DNA of 55,036 bases from an uncultured Caulobacterales bacterium (lineage in GTDB: Bacteria; Pseudomonadota; Alphaproteobacteria; Caulobacterales; Caulobacteraceae). Location of the stretch: the NCBI GenBank assembly GCA_903858185.1, contig CAIOHT010000050.1, positions 1 to 55,036 of the forward strand, given 5' to 3'. A program made the position numbers and the translations under genes. The first letter of the stretch is position 1; each line of letters opens with the position of its first letter. The notes below the pieces were generated by a model. The model saw only the letters and a list, made by a program, of their open reading frames with translations. It had not been told where the DNA came from and searched no databases. Below, in pieces: positions 1 through 8,877 of this stretch.

Positions 1-467
1 CCCTCATCCTTGCAAAACCAGGGCCGCAGCGCATCCACAAGTCCCGGGGGCGGCTTGCGCGGCTTTCCGTCGAGACTGATGCAGGCTGCCGACACTTTCG
101 CGACGGCGATCAGCACGTCGCCCAGCATGATCCGCTGGCTGATCTGAAGCCGCGCGCCTTTCGCCTGGTCATAGGTGGTGACGACCTGCAGCGCGTCGTC
201 GATCTTCGCAGGCCGTTTGAAGTCGATCTCCATCCGGGTGACCACAAATGCCGCCGGATCATGCCGCTCCAGCAGGTCGGTGTGCGACACCCCCGCCAGC
301 CGCAGGAAGTCGCTCCGTCCGCGCTCGAAATAGCGGACGTAGTTCGCGTGATAGACGACCCCGGTGAAGTCGGTGTCCTCGTAGTAGACGCGCACCGGCA
401 GGACGTGCTCTCGCCCCTCGAAGCGGCCGGCGGTGGGGTGGTCAGGCATCCCGTTGGCGGCGGTCAC
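1..467 (-). CDS. ybgC: YbgC-type acyl-CoA thioesterase, 3' end cut by window edge
   Basis: Reverse-strand translation gives a hotdog-fold thioesterase of the Tol-Pal-associated YbgC family. The diagnostic stretch YYEDTDFTGVVYHANY holds the conserved Asp and the HANY segment near residue 30-45, followed by RYFERGRSDFLR. The family hydrolyses short or acyl-chain CoA thioesters and is usually encoded just upstream of tolQRAB-pal, so a tol operon is expected left of this window (inference). I chose GTG at 467 because a GAGGGA stretch precedes it at normal spacing; an in-frame ATG at 449 is the alternative. In many proteobacteria the order is ruvC-ruvA-ruvB-ybgC, as here apart from the plus-strand regulator lying in between. 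Confidence 0.85.
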   Translation of the reverse strand, partial: MTAANGMPDHPTAGRFEGREHVLPVRVYYEDTDFTGVVYHANYVRYFERGRSDFLRLAGVSHTDLLERHDPAAFVVTRMEIDFKRPAKIDDALQVVTTYDQAKGARLQISQRIMLGDVLIAVAKVSAACISLDGKPRKPPPGLVDALRPWFCKDE

Positions 468-546
468 GTTGCGTCCCTCGACAAGCGCCTGTCAGGCGCT
501 GCTCAGGATGCCGTTGGTAGTGGATTGCAGGCGCCCCGTCATCCCG

Positions 547-567
547 CGGTTCCTCTTGCGGGAACCG
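547..567. repeat. Perfect 7-bp inverted repeat upstream of receiver gene
   Basis: CGGTTCC, seven bases, then GGAACCG. It lies 43 bp before the receiver gene start and its right arm coincides with a GGAAC motif. It could be an operator or part of a promoter. Confidence 0.5.
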
Positions 568-585
568 AATCCGCTTGAGGTGGTT
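561..585 (+). promoter_or_regulatory. Possible EcfG-type (general stress response) promoter
   Basis: GGAAC at 561-565 and GGTT at 582-585 are separated by 16 bp. The alphaproteobacterial EcfG/SigT consensus is GGAAC-N16/17-cGTT, so this matches except for one base in the -10. It ends 24 bp before the ATG of the receiver gene. Assignment is by motif only. Confidence 0.4.
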
Positions 586-609
586 GGGTCTGTGACCGGA
601 GACGAGACC

Positions 610-1062
610 ATGACCACCGTGCCCGACCCCGCATCCCCGAGGGTGGTGCTGATCGTTGAGGATCAGCTGCTCGTCGCCATGGCGCTCAAGGACGAGCTCG
701 AGGATCGGGGCTACCGCGTGCTCGATCTGGCGGTGCGCCACCAGGAGGCCCTGGCCATGGCGCGCGCTACGCCTGTGGACCTCGCCCTGGTCAACATTGA
801 CCTCGCCGACGACGATGACGGCTCGGCGCTGGCCTGGGACCTCAAGGCGATGGGCGTTCCGGTGATCTTCATAAGCGGACAGACCGACCGGGTCGAACTG
901 GCGAAGGAGGCAGCCATCGCCTCCATGCCCAAGCCCTACAGCGCACGCGATCTGGCGGACGCGGTCGGCTACGTCTTCCGGCAACGGGCCGGCGGCGCCC
1001 CGGAAGCCGCCCCGCCGAAACTGGATGTCTTTGCGCTACGGGCGGTCAAACCCTTGGCCTGA
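610..1062 (+). CDS. Single-domain receiver protein with Asn at the phosphoacceptor position
   Basis: A 150-residue CheY-like receiver domain with no output domain. The acidic pair follows beta-1 (LIVEDQ, residues 14-19) and the conserved Lys is in PKPY near residue 107. In beta-3 the sequence is DLALVNIDLAD, which places Asn62 where the phosphorylated Asp normally sits; Asp64 is two residues out of register. It may therefore be a pseudo-receiver or be regulated by binding rather than phosphorylation. I chose ATG 610 because GGAG lies about 10 bp upstream and the domain starts soon after; the open frame extends back to 433 without homology. The gene faces ruvB convergently, with only 7 bp between their ends. 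Confidence 0.8.
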   Translation: MTTVPDPASPRVVLIVEDQLLVAMALKDELEDRGYRVLDLAVRHQEALAMARATPVDLALVNIDLADDDDGSALAWDLKAMGVPVIFISGQTDRVELAKEAAIASMPKPYSARDLADAVGYVFRQRAGGAPEAAPPKLDVFALRAVKPLA

Positions 1063-1069
1063 CACCCGG

Positions 1070-2104
1070 TCAGCCCTCGTCGAACAGGCCCGGCGCGGCC
1101 TTCGGCGCCGGCGGCTCTTTCAGGCCCAGATGCAGGTAGGCCTTGCCGCAGGCGACCCGGCCGCGCGGCGTGCGCTGGATGAAACCCTGCTGCAGCAGGA
1201 AGGGCTCGATCACGTCCTCGACGGCGTCCCGAGCCTCGGCGATGGCGTAGGCCAGCGTCTCGACGCCCGCCGGTCCGCCGCCGTAGTTCTCGATCAGGGC
1301 GCGCATGTAGCGGCGGTCGAGGCTGTCGAGGCCCGCCTCGTCGACCTCCAGCCGCGCCAGCGCCCTGGCGGCGTGGCCCTTGTCGATCAGCGCCGCGCCG
1401 TCGGCGGCCGCGAAGTCGCGCACCCGTCGCAGCAGCCGGCCGGCGACGCGCGGCGTGCCCCGCGCGCGGGCGGCGATCTCGCCGGCGCCGTCCTCGCTGA
1501 GCGGCGCGCCCATCTTCCGCGCTGCGCCGAGCAGCACGCGCTGCAGCTCCGACGGCGTATAGAACTCCAGCCGCAGCGGGATACCGAACCGGTCGCGCAG
1601 CGGCGTCGCCAGCAGGCCTGCGCGGGTCGTCGCCGCCACGAGGGTGAAGGGCGCCAGGTCGATGCGGATCGATCGCGCCGATGGCCCGTCGCCGATGATC
1701 AGGTCGAGGACATGGTCCTCCATCGCCGGGTAGAGGATTTCCTCCACATTGGCCGGCAGGCGGTGGATTTCGTCGATGAACAGCACGTCGCGCGGTTCGA
1801 GGTTGGTCAGGATGGCCGCGAGATCCCCGGCCTTGGCCAGCACCGGTCCGCTGGTCGCCCGGAAGCCCACGCCCAGTTCGCGGGCGACGATCTGCGCCAG
1901 GGTGGTCTTCCCCAATCCCGGCGGCCCGAACAGCAGCACATGGTCGAGCGCCTCGTTGCGGTCGCGCGCCGCGTCGATGAACACCTTCAGGTTGGCCTTG
2001 GTCTGCTCCTGCCCGACGAACTCGGCGAGCGTCTGCGGCCGCAGGGCCTTGTCGGTGGCCTCGAACGGGGCGGCGTCGGCGGAGATGATCCGGTCGTCGG
2101 TCAT
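1070..2104 (-). CDS. ruvB: Holliday junction branch migration helicase RuvB
   Basis: 344 residues, the usual RuvB length. It starts with [11 protein letters not shown] and has the [10 protein letters not shown] and LAEFVGQ segments, Walker [10 protein letters not shown] near residue 60, Walker [10 protein letters not shown], the sensor TTRAGLL, and the C-terminal winged-helix domain ending in RTPRGRV. RuvB is the AAA+ motor that drives RuvA-bound Holliday junctions during recombinational repair. It is downstream of ruvC and ruvA on the same strand, separated from ruvA by 136 bp that contains a palindromic repeat, so ruvB may have its own promoter or depend on read-through across a hairpin. 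Confidence 0.97.
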   Translation of the reverse strand: MTDDRIISADAAPFEATDKALRPQTLAEFVGQEQTKANLKVFIDAARDRNEALDHVLLFGPPGLGKTTLAQIVARELGVGFRATSGPVLAKAGDLAAILTNLEPRDVLFIDEIHRLPANVEEILYPAMEDHVLDLIIGDGPSARSIRIDLAPFTLVAATTRAGLLATPLRDRFGIPLRLEFYTPSELQRVLLGAARKMGAPLSEDGAGEIAARARGTPRVAGRLLRRVRDFAAADGAALIDKGHAARALARLEVDEAGLDSLDRRYMRALIENYGGGPAGVETLAYAIAEARDAVEDVIEPFLLQQGFIQRTPRGRVACGKAYLHLGLKEPPAPKAAPGLFDEG

Positions 2105-2122
2105 GGTGTGAGGCCGTTGCCT

Positions 2123-2220
2123 GGTTCGAGACGCTCGCTTGCGGCTCGCTCCTCACCCTGACGTTCATTGGTGTTCGACATCCTCAGGAGGGATCCCTCA
2201 GGATCGCGTCTCGAAGGACG
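2123..2220. repeat. Bimodular palindromic repeat, copy 1 (ruvA-ruvB gap)
   Basis: A module beginning GGTTCGAGACGC and ending GCTCCTCACC is followed by one beginning CATCCTCAGGAGG and ending CGCGTCTCGAAGGACG. Each half forms a short stem, and the two halves are roughly inverted copies of each other. Related copies occur at 11887-11993, 17437-17544 and 34411-34510, always between genes. Confidence 0.8.
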
Positions 2221-2240
2221 TACTGTGGTCCCGCGATCCC

Positions 2241-2849
2241 TCACCGCCCGATCTCCTTCAGCGCGGCCTTCACCAGCGCGCCGACATCCGCCTCATCCCC
2301 CAGCTGGCCCCCGGCATGCTCGACCGCGCGCCGTCCCACCGGCTCGGCGATGCCCAGACCCATCAGGGCGGCCACGGCCTCGCCGGTCGCGCTGGCCTTG
2401 TGGACCTTCGGCGCTTCAATCACGCCGCCGCTGACCAGGCCGTCGCCGAGCGGCTTGCCCTTGAGCTCCAGCACGATGCGCTGGGCCAGCTTCGGACCCA
2501 CGCCGTTGGCCCGGGCGACCAGCGCCTGGTCGCCGCGCTGCACTGCCCCGGCCAGATCGGCCGGCGGCAGCACGTCCAGCACCGCCATCGCCGCCTTCGG
2601 CCCGACGCCCTGGATCGCCTGCAACATCACAAAGACGCTGCGCTCCTCGCGGGTGGAAAAGCCATAGAGGCGCGGGCCCTGGGCCTCGCTCCACTGGTGT
2701 TCGACATGCACAACGGTCTCGTCGCCGACGGCGGGCAGCCGGCCCAGGGTCCGGGACCCGCAGCGCACGACATAGCCGACCCCGCCGACGTCGATCAGCG
2801 CCTCCTCCTCGCCGATCTCGGCGACGATCCCGCGCAGTCGTCCGATCAT
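2241..2849 (-). CDS. ruvA: Holliday junction DNA-binding protein RuvA
   Basis: 202 residues. The N-terminal OB domain begins [13 protein letters not shown] and contains the DVGGVGYVV motif. Two helix-hairpin-helix segments follow (IQGVGPKAA and [11 protein letters not shown]). The C-terminal domain III, which contacts RuvB, ends in LKEIGR. RuvA holds the four-way junction for the RuvB motors. The ATG overlaps the TGA of ruvC (ATGA), showing translational coupling in a ruvCA unit. The open frame runs further upstream, but the conserved MIGRL start and the overlap fix the start at 2849. Confidence 0.96.
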   Translation of the reverse strand: MIGRLRGIVAEIGEEEALIDVGGVGYVVRCGSRTLGRLPAVGDETVVHVEHQWSEAQGPRLYGFSTREERSVFVMLQAIQGVGPKAAMAVLDVLPPADLAGAVQRGDQALVARANGVGPKLAQRIVLELKGKPLGDGLVSGGVIEAPKVHKASATGEAVAALMGLGIAEPVGRRAVEHAGGQLGDEADVGALVKAALKEIGR

Positions 2850-3382
2850 GCGAACCTTCTTTCCCGGCTCGCCAGGCTCACCGGCCGGGCCTCGAGCGCC
2901 CGGGCCCGGCGCGAGTGGGCATGGGTGATGGCGACGGCGAGGGCGTCGGCGGCGTCCTGGGTCGGTCCGCCGGCCGTGGGCAGCAGCCGGGCGATCATGA
3001 AGGCAATCTGGGTCTTGTCGGCGGACCCGGTGCCGACGACACACTTCTTGACCTCGCGGGCGGCGTATTCGGCCACCAGCAGGCCGGCCTTCGCCGGCGC
3101 GATCATCGCGGCGGCGCGCGCCTGCCCAAGCTTCAGCGTCGACTGCGGGTTGCTGTTGACGAAGGTCTCCTCGACCGCCGCCTCATGCGGCCCATGGGTG
3201 GCGATAACCGCGCCGATGCCGTCGAACAGGCTCAGCAGCCGCTCGGCCAGCGGGGCCTTCTCATCGGAGGTGACGACCCCGTGCGCGACCCAGGTCAGCC
3301 GCGAGCCCTCAACCGCGATCACGCCCCAGCCGGTGCGCCGCAGGCCGGGATCGAGCCCGAGAATCCGAATCGCGTTCATCAT
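2846..3382 (-). CDS. ruvC: Holliday junction resolvase RuvC
   Basis: About 178 residues. It opens with [14 protein letters not shown], whose Asp is the first catalytic residue of the RNase H-like RuvC fold. The other acidic residues lie in AAVEETFV and near the C-terminus in [14 protein letters not shown]. RuvC cuts Holliday junctions after RuvAB migration. Two adjacent ATG codons (3382 and 3379) are possible starts. A frame continues upstream to 3481 but lacks family similarity. First gene of the ruvC-ruvA overlap pair. Confidence 0.95.
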   Translation of the reverse strand: MMNAIRILGLDPGLRRTGWGVIAVEGSRLTWVAHGVVTSDEKAPLAERLLSLFDGIGAVIATHGPHEAAVEETFVNSNPQSTLKLGQARAAAMIAPAKAGLLVAEYAAREVKKCVVGTGSADKTQIAFMIARLLPTAGGPTQDAADALAVAITHAHSRRARALEARPVSLASRERRFA

Positions 3383-3578
3383 GTGTTCTACAGGATGGCG
3401 AAACGGTGAAAGAAGCGCAAAGACCAATCCTCCCTGACGTGAAGCCCAGCGAGCGCACGGGGGGAACGGTCGAAAGGCCACGCGTCCGGACCCTCAGGTC
3501 CGCGTCTGGTGTCACGCACCCTTGCGCCGCCAGGGCCGAACGGTGTGAAACTGCGCTTTCAGTCGAGGGGCACGAGTC

Positions 3579-5000
3579 ATGAGTATCTGGCGGAAGATGA
3601 TGGCGGGCGCGGCCCTGGCGGCGGCGCTGCCCGGGCTGGCCGGCGCGCAACAGGCGGCTCCGCGTCCCGACCAGCTAGCGTTCCGGGCGATCTACAAGGA
3701 GCTGGTGGAGATCAACACCACCCTGTCGGTGGGCAGCTGTACCCAGGCCGCCGAAGCGATGGCCGCGCGGCTCCGGGCGGCAGGCTATCCGGACAAGGAC
3801 CTGCACATCATCGTCGATCCGTCCCGGCCGCGCGAAGGCAATCTGGTCGCCATCCTGCCGGGCACGGACCCGAAGGCGAAGGCCATCCTGATGCTGGCCC
3901 ATATCGACGTGGTCGAGGCCAACCGCGCCGACTGGGTCCGCGACCCCTTCACCCTGATCGAGGAGGACGGCTGGTTCTACGCTCGCGGCGCGACGGACGA
4001 CAAAGCCCAGGCCTCGATCTGGGTCGATACCCTGATCCGCTTCAGGCAGGAGGGCTTCAAGCCGCGCCGGACAGTCAAGATGGCCCTGACCTGCGGTGAG
4101 GAAAGCGAAGACGCGCTGAACGGCGCAGAGCTGCTGGTCACCAAATACCGCGACCTGATCGACGCCGAGTTTGCGCTGAACGAAGGCGCCGGCGGCCTGC
4201 TGGGCGACGACGGCAAGCCGGTGTCGCTGTCGATCCAGTCGGGCGAGAAGGTCTACCAGGACTTCACGCTCAGCGCGACCAACCCGGGCGGCCATTCGAG
4301 CCGCCCCGTCCGCGACAACGCCATCACCCACCTGGCCGGCGCCCTGGTGCGGATCGGCGGCTATGACTTTCCGGTCCAGCTCAACGACACGACCCGCGCC
4401 TACTTTACCGCCATGGCCCCGCTGGTCGACGCCGAGACCGGCGCAGCGATGAAGGCCATCGTTGCGGACCCGACGGACGCGGCGGCCGCCGCGATCATCT
4501 CGCGAAACGCTACCTGGAACAGCATGCTGCGGACCACCTGCGTGGCGACCATGGCCAGCGCCGGACACGCCCCCAACGCCCTGCCGCAAAGGGCGGAAGC
4601 GAACGTGAACTGCCGCATCTTTCCGGGCGTGGCGGTGGACGCCGTGCTGGCGCAGTTGACCACCCTGGCCGCCGATCCCAAGGTGACGGTCGTCGCGGAC
4701 GCCACCACCCGCCTGACCCCGCCGCCGCCGCCACTGACGCCCGCGCTGATGAAGCCGATCCGCGCCCAGGCCGACAAGCTCTGGCCGGGTGTTCCGATCG
4801 TGCCCTTCCAGTCGACCGGCGCGACCGACGGCAAGTATCTCAACAGCTACGGCATCCCGACCTATGGCCTCACCGGCATCTTCTCCGGCAGCGAGAGCAA
4901 TGGCGCCCACGGGCTGAACGAGCGGGTGCGGGTCAAGTCGCTCTATGACGCCCGCGACTTCCTCTACGGCCTGATGAAAACCTACGCCTCGGCGAAGTAA
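3579..5000 (+). CDS. Exported M20-family metallopeptidase, paralogue 1
   Basis: 473 residues with a clear signal peptide (RKMMAGAALAAALPGLAGAQ). Metal-site motifs of the M20/M25/M40 family are visible: LAHIDVV (His108, Asp110), the bridging Asp in GATDDKAQ (about 140), the catalytic Glu pair in CGEESED (174-175), and a late His in GAHGLNERV. The family hydrolyses small peptides or N-acyl amino acids with two zinc ions; the exact substrate is not readable. It lies 11 bp ahead of a close paralogue and the two are probably cotranscribed. The pair is on the plus strand, inserted between minus-strand ruvC and yebC blocks that are adjacent in many proteobacteria. Confidence 0.9.
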   Translation: MSIWRKMMAGAALAAALPGLAGAQQAAPRPDQLAFRAIYKELVEINTTLSVGSCTQAAEAMAARLRAAGYPDKDLHIIVDPSRPREGNLVAILPGTDPKAKAILMLAHIDVVEANRADWVRDPFTLIEEDGWFYARGATDDKAQASIWVDTLIRFRQEGFKPRRTVKMALTCGEESEDALNGAELLVTKYRDLIDAEFALNEGAGGLLGDDGKPVSLSIQSGEKVYQDFTLSATNPGGHSSRPVRDNAITHLAGALVRIGGYDFPVQLNDTTRAYFTAMAPLVDAETGAAMKAIVADPTDAAAAAIISRNATWNSMLRTTCVATMASAGHAPNALPQRAEANVNCRIFPGVAVDAVLAQLTTLAADPKVTVVADATTRLTPPPPPLTPALMKPIRAQADKLWPGVPIVPFQSTGATDGKYLNSYGIPTYGLTGIFSGSESNGAHGLNERVRVKSLYDARDFLYGLMKTYASAK

Positions 5001-5011
5001 GGACCAGAACC

Positions 5012-6505
5012 ATGACGATCCGGCGCGGACTGCTGGCGACCACGCTCGCCCTGTCGCTGTGTGGCGGCGCTGTGGCGCAGGTGGCCACGCCGCCGGCCAC
5101 GGTGCGGCCCGACCAGCTTGCCTTCAGGGCGATCTACAAGGAGCTGGTGGAGATCAACACGACCCTCTCGGTCGGCAGTTGCACGGCCGCGGCCGAGGCG
5201 ATGGGCAAGCGGCTGACGGACGCCGGCTATCCGGCGGCCGATGTGCAGGTGGTGGTCAACCCGAAGCATCCGCGCGAGGGTAACCTGGTCGCGGTCCTGC
5301 GCGGTGCGGACCCGAAGGCCGGCGCCATGCTGCTGCTGGCCCACATCGATGTGGTGGAGGCCAACGCGGCGGACTGGACCCGCGATCCGTTCACCCTGAT
5401 CGAAGAAAACGGCTACTTCTTCGCCCGCGGCGCATCGGACGACAAGGCGCAGGCAGCGATCTGGGTCGACAGCCTGATCCGGCTGAAGCAGGCCGGGTTC
5501 AAGCCGCGCCGTGACATCAAGATAGCCCTGACCTGCGGCGAGGAAAGCGAGGGCTACAACGGCATCGAGGATCTGCTGGCCAACCACAGGCCACTGGTCG
5601 ACGCCGCCTTCGCGCTGAACGAAGGGGCCGATGGCCTGCTGGACGAAAACGACAAGCCGGTCGTGCTCGAGGTCCAGGGCGGCGAGAAGGTCTATCAGGA
5701 CTTCACCCTGACGATCACCAACCCCGGCGGCCACTCCAGCCGGCCGGTGCGTGACAACGCGCTGGTGCGGCTGTCGGCGGCGCTGTCGAAGATCGGCGCC
5801 TACGACTTCCCGGTCGCCTTCAATGACGCCACGCGCGGCTACTTCACCCGCATGATCCCGCTGGTCCCCGCCGACAAGGGCGCAGCCATGAAGGCGCTGG
5901 TGGCCAATCCCGACGACGCCGCGGCCCAGGCGACGGTCACGGCCGATCCGATGTGGAACAGCATGCTGCGCACCACCTGCGTGGCCACCATGGTCAGCGC
6001 CGGCCACGCGCCCAACGCCCTGCCGCAACGGGCCACGGCCAATGTGAACTGTCGCATCCTGCCGGGCGTGCCGGTCGAGGCGGTCCGTCAGCAGCTGATC
6101 GCCCTGGTCGGGGATCCCGGCATCGCCTTCACCCTGGCGCATGAGCCGAGCCAGGCCTCGCCGCCGCCGCCGCTGACCCCGTTCATCATGGGGCCGATCG
6201 AGCGCGAGGCCGCAAAACTCTGGCCGGGCGTGCCGGTGGTGACCATCCTGCTGACCGGTGCGACCGACGGCGTGCACACCAACGCTGCGGGCATCCCGAC
6301 CTATGGCGTCAGCGGCATCTTCGGCAGCTCGGACGGCGACGGCATCCACGGCCTGAACGAGCGGGTGCGCGTCAAGTCGCTGTACGACGGCCGCGATTTC
6401 CTGTTCGCCCTGATCAAGGACTACGCCACCACGAAGGACGCCCCGGCGGCGACCGGCAAGAAGCCCGGCTTGATGGGCCGTATGCTGGGCAAGCTGAAGG
6501 GCTGA
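5012..6505 (+). CDS. Exported M20-family metallopeptidase, paralogue 2
   Basis: 497 residues, closely similar to the preceding gene along its length. Shared blocks include RPDQLAFRAIYKEL, NTTLSVGSCT, TNPGGHSSRPVRDNA and HAPNALPQRA. It has its own signal peptide (LLATTLALSLCGGAVAQ) and complete metal motifs: His111/Asp113, Asp143-144, Glu177-178 and GIHGLNERV. It carries a basic C-terminal tail of about 20 residues (TGKKPGLMGRMLGKLKG) that the first copy lacks. The pair is best explained by tandem duplication, with possible divergence of substrate range. Confidence 0.9.
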   Translation: MTIRRGLLATTLALSLCGGAVAQVATPPATVRPDQLAFRAIYKELVEINTTLSVGSCTAAAEAMGKRLTDAGYPAADVQVVVNPKHPREGNLVAVLRGADPKAGAMLLLAHIDVVEANAADWTRDPFTLIEENGYFFARGASDDKAQAAIWVDSLIRLKQAGFKPRRDIKIALTCGEESEGYNGIEDLLANHRPLVDAAFALNEGADGLLDENDKPVVLEVQGGEKVYQDFTLTITNPGGHSSRPVRDNALVRLSAALSKIGAYDFPVAFNDATRGYFTRMIPLVPADKGAAMKALVANPDDAAAQATVTADPMWNSMLRTTCVATMVSAGHAPNALPQRATANVNCRILPGVPVEAVRQQLIALVGDPGIAFTLAHEPSQASPPPPLTPFIMGPIEREAAKLWPGVPVVTILLTGATDGVHTNAAGIPTYGVSGIFGSSDGDGIHGLNERVRVKSLYDGRDFLFALIKDYATTKDAPAATGKKPGLMGRMLGKLKG

Positions 6506-6513
6506 CGCTCCCA

Positions 6514-6541
6514 GGGGACATGCACTTCAGCGCCTGTCCCC
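6514..6541. repeat. GGGGACATG hairpin repeat, copy 1
   Basis: GGGGACATGCAC, a short loop, then GCGCCTGTCCCC, a 28-bp imperfect palindrome. It sits between the convergent ends of the second M20 gene and the TPR-protein gene, where it could act as a two-way transcription end. Relatives lie at 26322, 26379 and 38408. Confidence 0.75.
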
Positions 6542-6551
6542 TGCCGATGCC

Positions 6552-7949
6552 TCAGGGCTCGTGCGCCCAGAGCCAGCCGGCGCGCACCTGGCCCAGAAAG
6601 ATCTGGCGATACTGGATGATCTCGGCCAGCGCGGCCGACTGCGTGCCCGCCACCCGACGGTCGAGGCTGCGCTCGCGGGCGACCTGGCCGGAGAACTTCA
6701 GTCGCTGGTAGGCGGCTTCGCCGCGGCCCTCGTTGATGTCCTGCAGGCCGACCAGCATGTTGACCATCAACGCCGTCCGCGACCTTGCCAGCACGGGGTC
6801 GGCCGCCAGGCGCCTGTCCGCGCTGCGCAGGTCCTCGAAGGCCTGGCGATAGGCTTCGCGGCCCTCCCGGGTCGTGCCGCCGGCTTCGGCCGCGCTCAGC
6901 GACATGTTGGCCAGCGACAGCATGTTGAGCAGAACGGCAGGGGCCGTCGCGCCCTGGACGACGGACCGCCGCAGCATGATGTCGCGCATCAGGGTCATCG
7001 ACCGGGAGCGCTCGGCGGGGTCGGGTGATCTCCAGCCGGTCACCGCCAGCAGTTCGCCCTGCGAGAAGGCCAGAAGGTCGTCGGGGCCCCGCAGGCGGAC
7101 GAACGTCTCATAGACCTCGCGCCGCAGGGCCAGCGCCTTGTCGAAAATCTCCAGATTGTCATAGGCGGTCGCCAGTTCACCCTTGGCGCGCAGCGTCCGG
7201 CTGTGATCGGGTCCGTAGTCGACGGCGAAGCGGGGCACCAGGGTCTCGCCGAGCTCCCGCGCTTCGGGGTAGCGATGCTCTTCAATCAACAGGCTCAGCT
7301 GGTAGCCGGCGGCCAGGAGTTGCTCCGCCTTGTCCGCGCGCGGTCCGGGCGGCGCGGCGATCTGTCGGCGGATGGTCAGGGCGTCGCTCATCAGACCAGC
7401 ACCCTGGCTGGCTTCCACCAGCAGGTCGCCTACGGTCCTAGTGGGTACAGCGGTCGGGCCCATCAGCTTGATCATGCCCTGGTAGGACGCCGTCAGATGG
7501 GGGACAGCCTCCTCGTAACGGCCGGCCATGCTCAGGGCCGTGCCGTAGCCGCCCCGGACAATGATGACCACCGGATCGTCGGCGCCCCGGGGCGCGGCCA
7601 GTCGATAGGCTTCGGCCGCAGTGGAAAGCGCGCCCTCCCTGTCGCCGGCATAGGCCTTGGCCGGGGCAAGGGCGCCGATAACCATCAGGGCCTCGGGAGA
7701 GTTGGGGCCATCCCGGGCGATCATCACATCGCGGAAGTGCTCGAGATGAACGGCCGCGGTCTTGTAGTCGTCCTGGCTGGCCAGCCAGGACGCGAGGTTG
7801 ATCTCGGCCAGCAGGGCCCGGTCGTCGGTGGCGCCGTAGCGGGCGACGGCGGCGTCGTAGGCGGCCTGGGCCGGAGAGGGCGCCGCCGCGATGGCCGGGC
7901 TGGTCCCCAGCAGGGCGGCTGTGATCGCGAGGGAGGCCCAGAGCCGCAT
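6552..7949 (-). CDS. Exported TPR-repeat protein of unknown function
   Basis: 465 residues beginning with a signal peptide (MRLWASLAITAALLGTSPAIAAA). The rest is alpha-helical with tetratricopeptide-like units, for example LLAEINLASWLASQDDYKTA, AYDNLEIFDKALALRREVYE and the CHAT-associated style of repeated YG/LA helices. No catalytic motif is seen, so a periplasmic scaffold role is likely. Start at 7949 follows the yebC stop by only 4 bp, so it forms an operon with yebC. Confidence 0.75.
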   Translation of the reverse strand: MRLWASLAITAALLGTSPAIAAAPSPAQAAYDAAVARYGATDDRALLAEINLASWLASQDDYKTAAVHLEHFRDVMIARDGPNSPEALMVIGALAPAKAYAGDREGALSTAAEAYRLAAPRGADDPVVIIVRGGYGTALSMAGRYEEAVPHLTASYQGMIKLMGPTAVPTRTVGDLLVEASQGAGLMSDALTIRRQIAAPPGPRADKAEQLLAAGYQLSLLIEEHRYPEARELGETLVPRFAVDYGPDHSRTLRAKGELATAYDNLEIFDKALALRREVYETFVRLRGPDDLLAFSQGELLAVTGWRSPDPAERSRSMTLMRDIMLRRSVVQGATAPAVLLNMLSLANMSLSAAEAGGTTREGREAYRQAFEDLRSADRRLAADPVLARSRTALMVNMLVGLQDINEGRGEAAYQRLKFSGQVARERSLDRRVAGTQSAALAEIIQYRQIFLGQVRAGWLWAHEP

Positions 7950-7953
7950 GGTC

Positions 7954-8712
7954 CTAGCCCCCGAGCTTCGCCATGTCTTCGTCGCTGATGTCGACGTTGG
8001 AGTAGACGTTCTGCACGTCATCATCGTCCTCGAGCGCGTCGAGCAGCTTCATCACGGTGCCGGCCTGGTCGCCGCTGACCGGGACAAGCGACTTCGGACG
8101 CCAGACGATCTTGGTCGAGGCGGCTTCGCCGAACACCTTTTCCAGCGCCTGGGCCACCTCGTTGAGGTCCTCGAACGCAGTGTAGACGGTGTGGCCGGAG
8201 CCTTCCTCGCCCAGGTCCGACTCGACGTCCGCGGCGCCGGCCTCGATGGCCGCCTCCATCATGGCGTCCTCGCTGGCGGCCTTGGTCGGGTATTCGATCT
8301 GGCCCATGCGTTCGAAATTGAAGGTCACCGAGCCGGTGGCGCCCATGTTGCCGCCCAGCTTGCCGAACAGCGCGCGCACGTTGGCGGCGGCGCGGTTCTT
8401 GTTGTCGGTCAGCACCTCGACAATGATTCCGACCCCGCCGGCGGCGACGCCCTCGTAGCGGATCTCGGTGTAGTCGGCCGCGTCGCCCATCTGCGACTTC
8501 TTGATCGCCCGTTCGATGACGTCTTTCGGCACCGACTCGGCCTTGGCGTTGGCCACGGCCAGACGCAGGCGCGGGTTCATCGCGGGATCCGGCAGACCGG
8601 TCTTGGCCGCAACGGTGATTTCCCGCGACAGCTTGGAAAACAGCTTCGACCGCACCGCATCGGCGCGGCCCTTGCGGTGCATGATGTTCTTGAACTTTGA
8701 GTGGCCGGCCAT
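7954..8712 (-). CDS. yebC: YebC/PmpR-family protein (translation/transcription factor)
   Basis: 252 residues, full length, beginning [18 protein letters not shown], the hallmark of YebC. Later conserved blocks are [36 protein letters not shown] and [14 protein letters not shown]. Members have been described as DNA-binding regulators and more recently as factors that relieve ribosome stalling on proline-rich stretches (family knowledge). In many proteobacteria it lies just upstream of ruvCAB; here the M20 pair and TPR gene lie between. Confidence 0.95.
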   Translation of the reverse strand: MAGHSKFKNIMHRKGRADAVRSKLFSKLSREITVAAKTGLPDPAMNPRLRLAVANAKAESVPKDVIERAIKKSQMGDAADYTEIRYEGVAAGGVGIIVEVLTDNKNRAAANVRALFGKLGGNMGATGSVTFNFERMGQIEYPTKAASEDAMMEAAIEAGAADVESDLGEEGSGHTVYTAFEDLNEVAQALEKVFGEAASTKIVWRPKSLVPVSGDQAGTVMKLLDALEDDDDVQNVYSNVDISDEDMAKLGG

Positions 8713-8877
8713 GCTCGTCTCTGCTGTCGGGCTCCGGCGGGTGCGGGCACCGGGCTCAGGTCGCGCCGTCTAGCTCAACCCGCTCGCTTTGTCACGGAAC
8801 CCGCAATCGGTATCTCTTCCCGCTGCGCGGACTGTCACATATCCGCGCTAGGGCGAAGTTTTGCAGTGGAGAAGCCG

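Noticed and set aside
2123-2220. CRISPR-like array from the repeated palindromes
   Set aside because: Copies are far apart, single, and lack regular spacers or cas genes.
3425-3460. GGAAC motif upstream of the first M20 gene as EcfG promoter
   Set aside because: No GTT-type -10 at 16-17 bp spacing.
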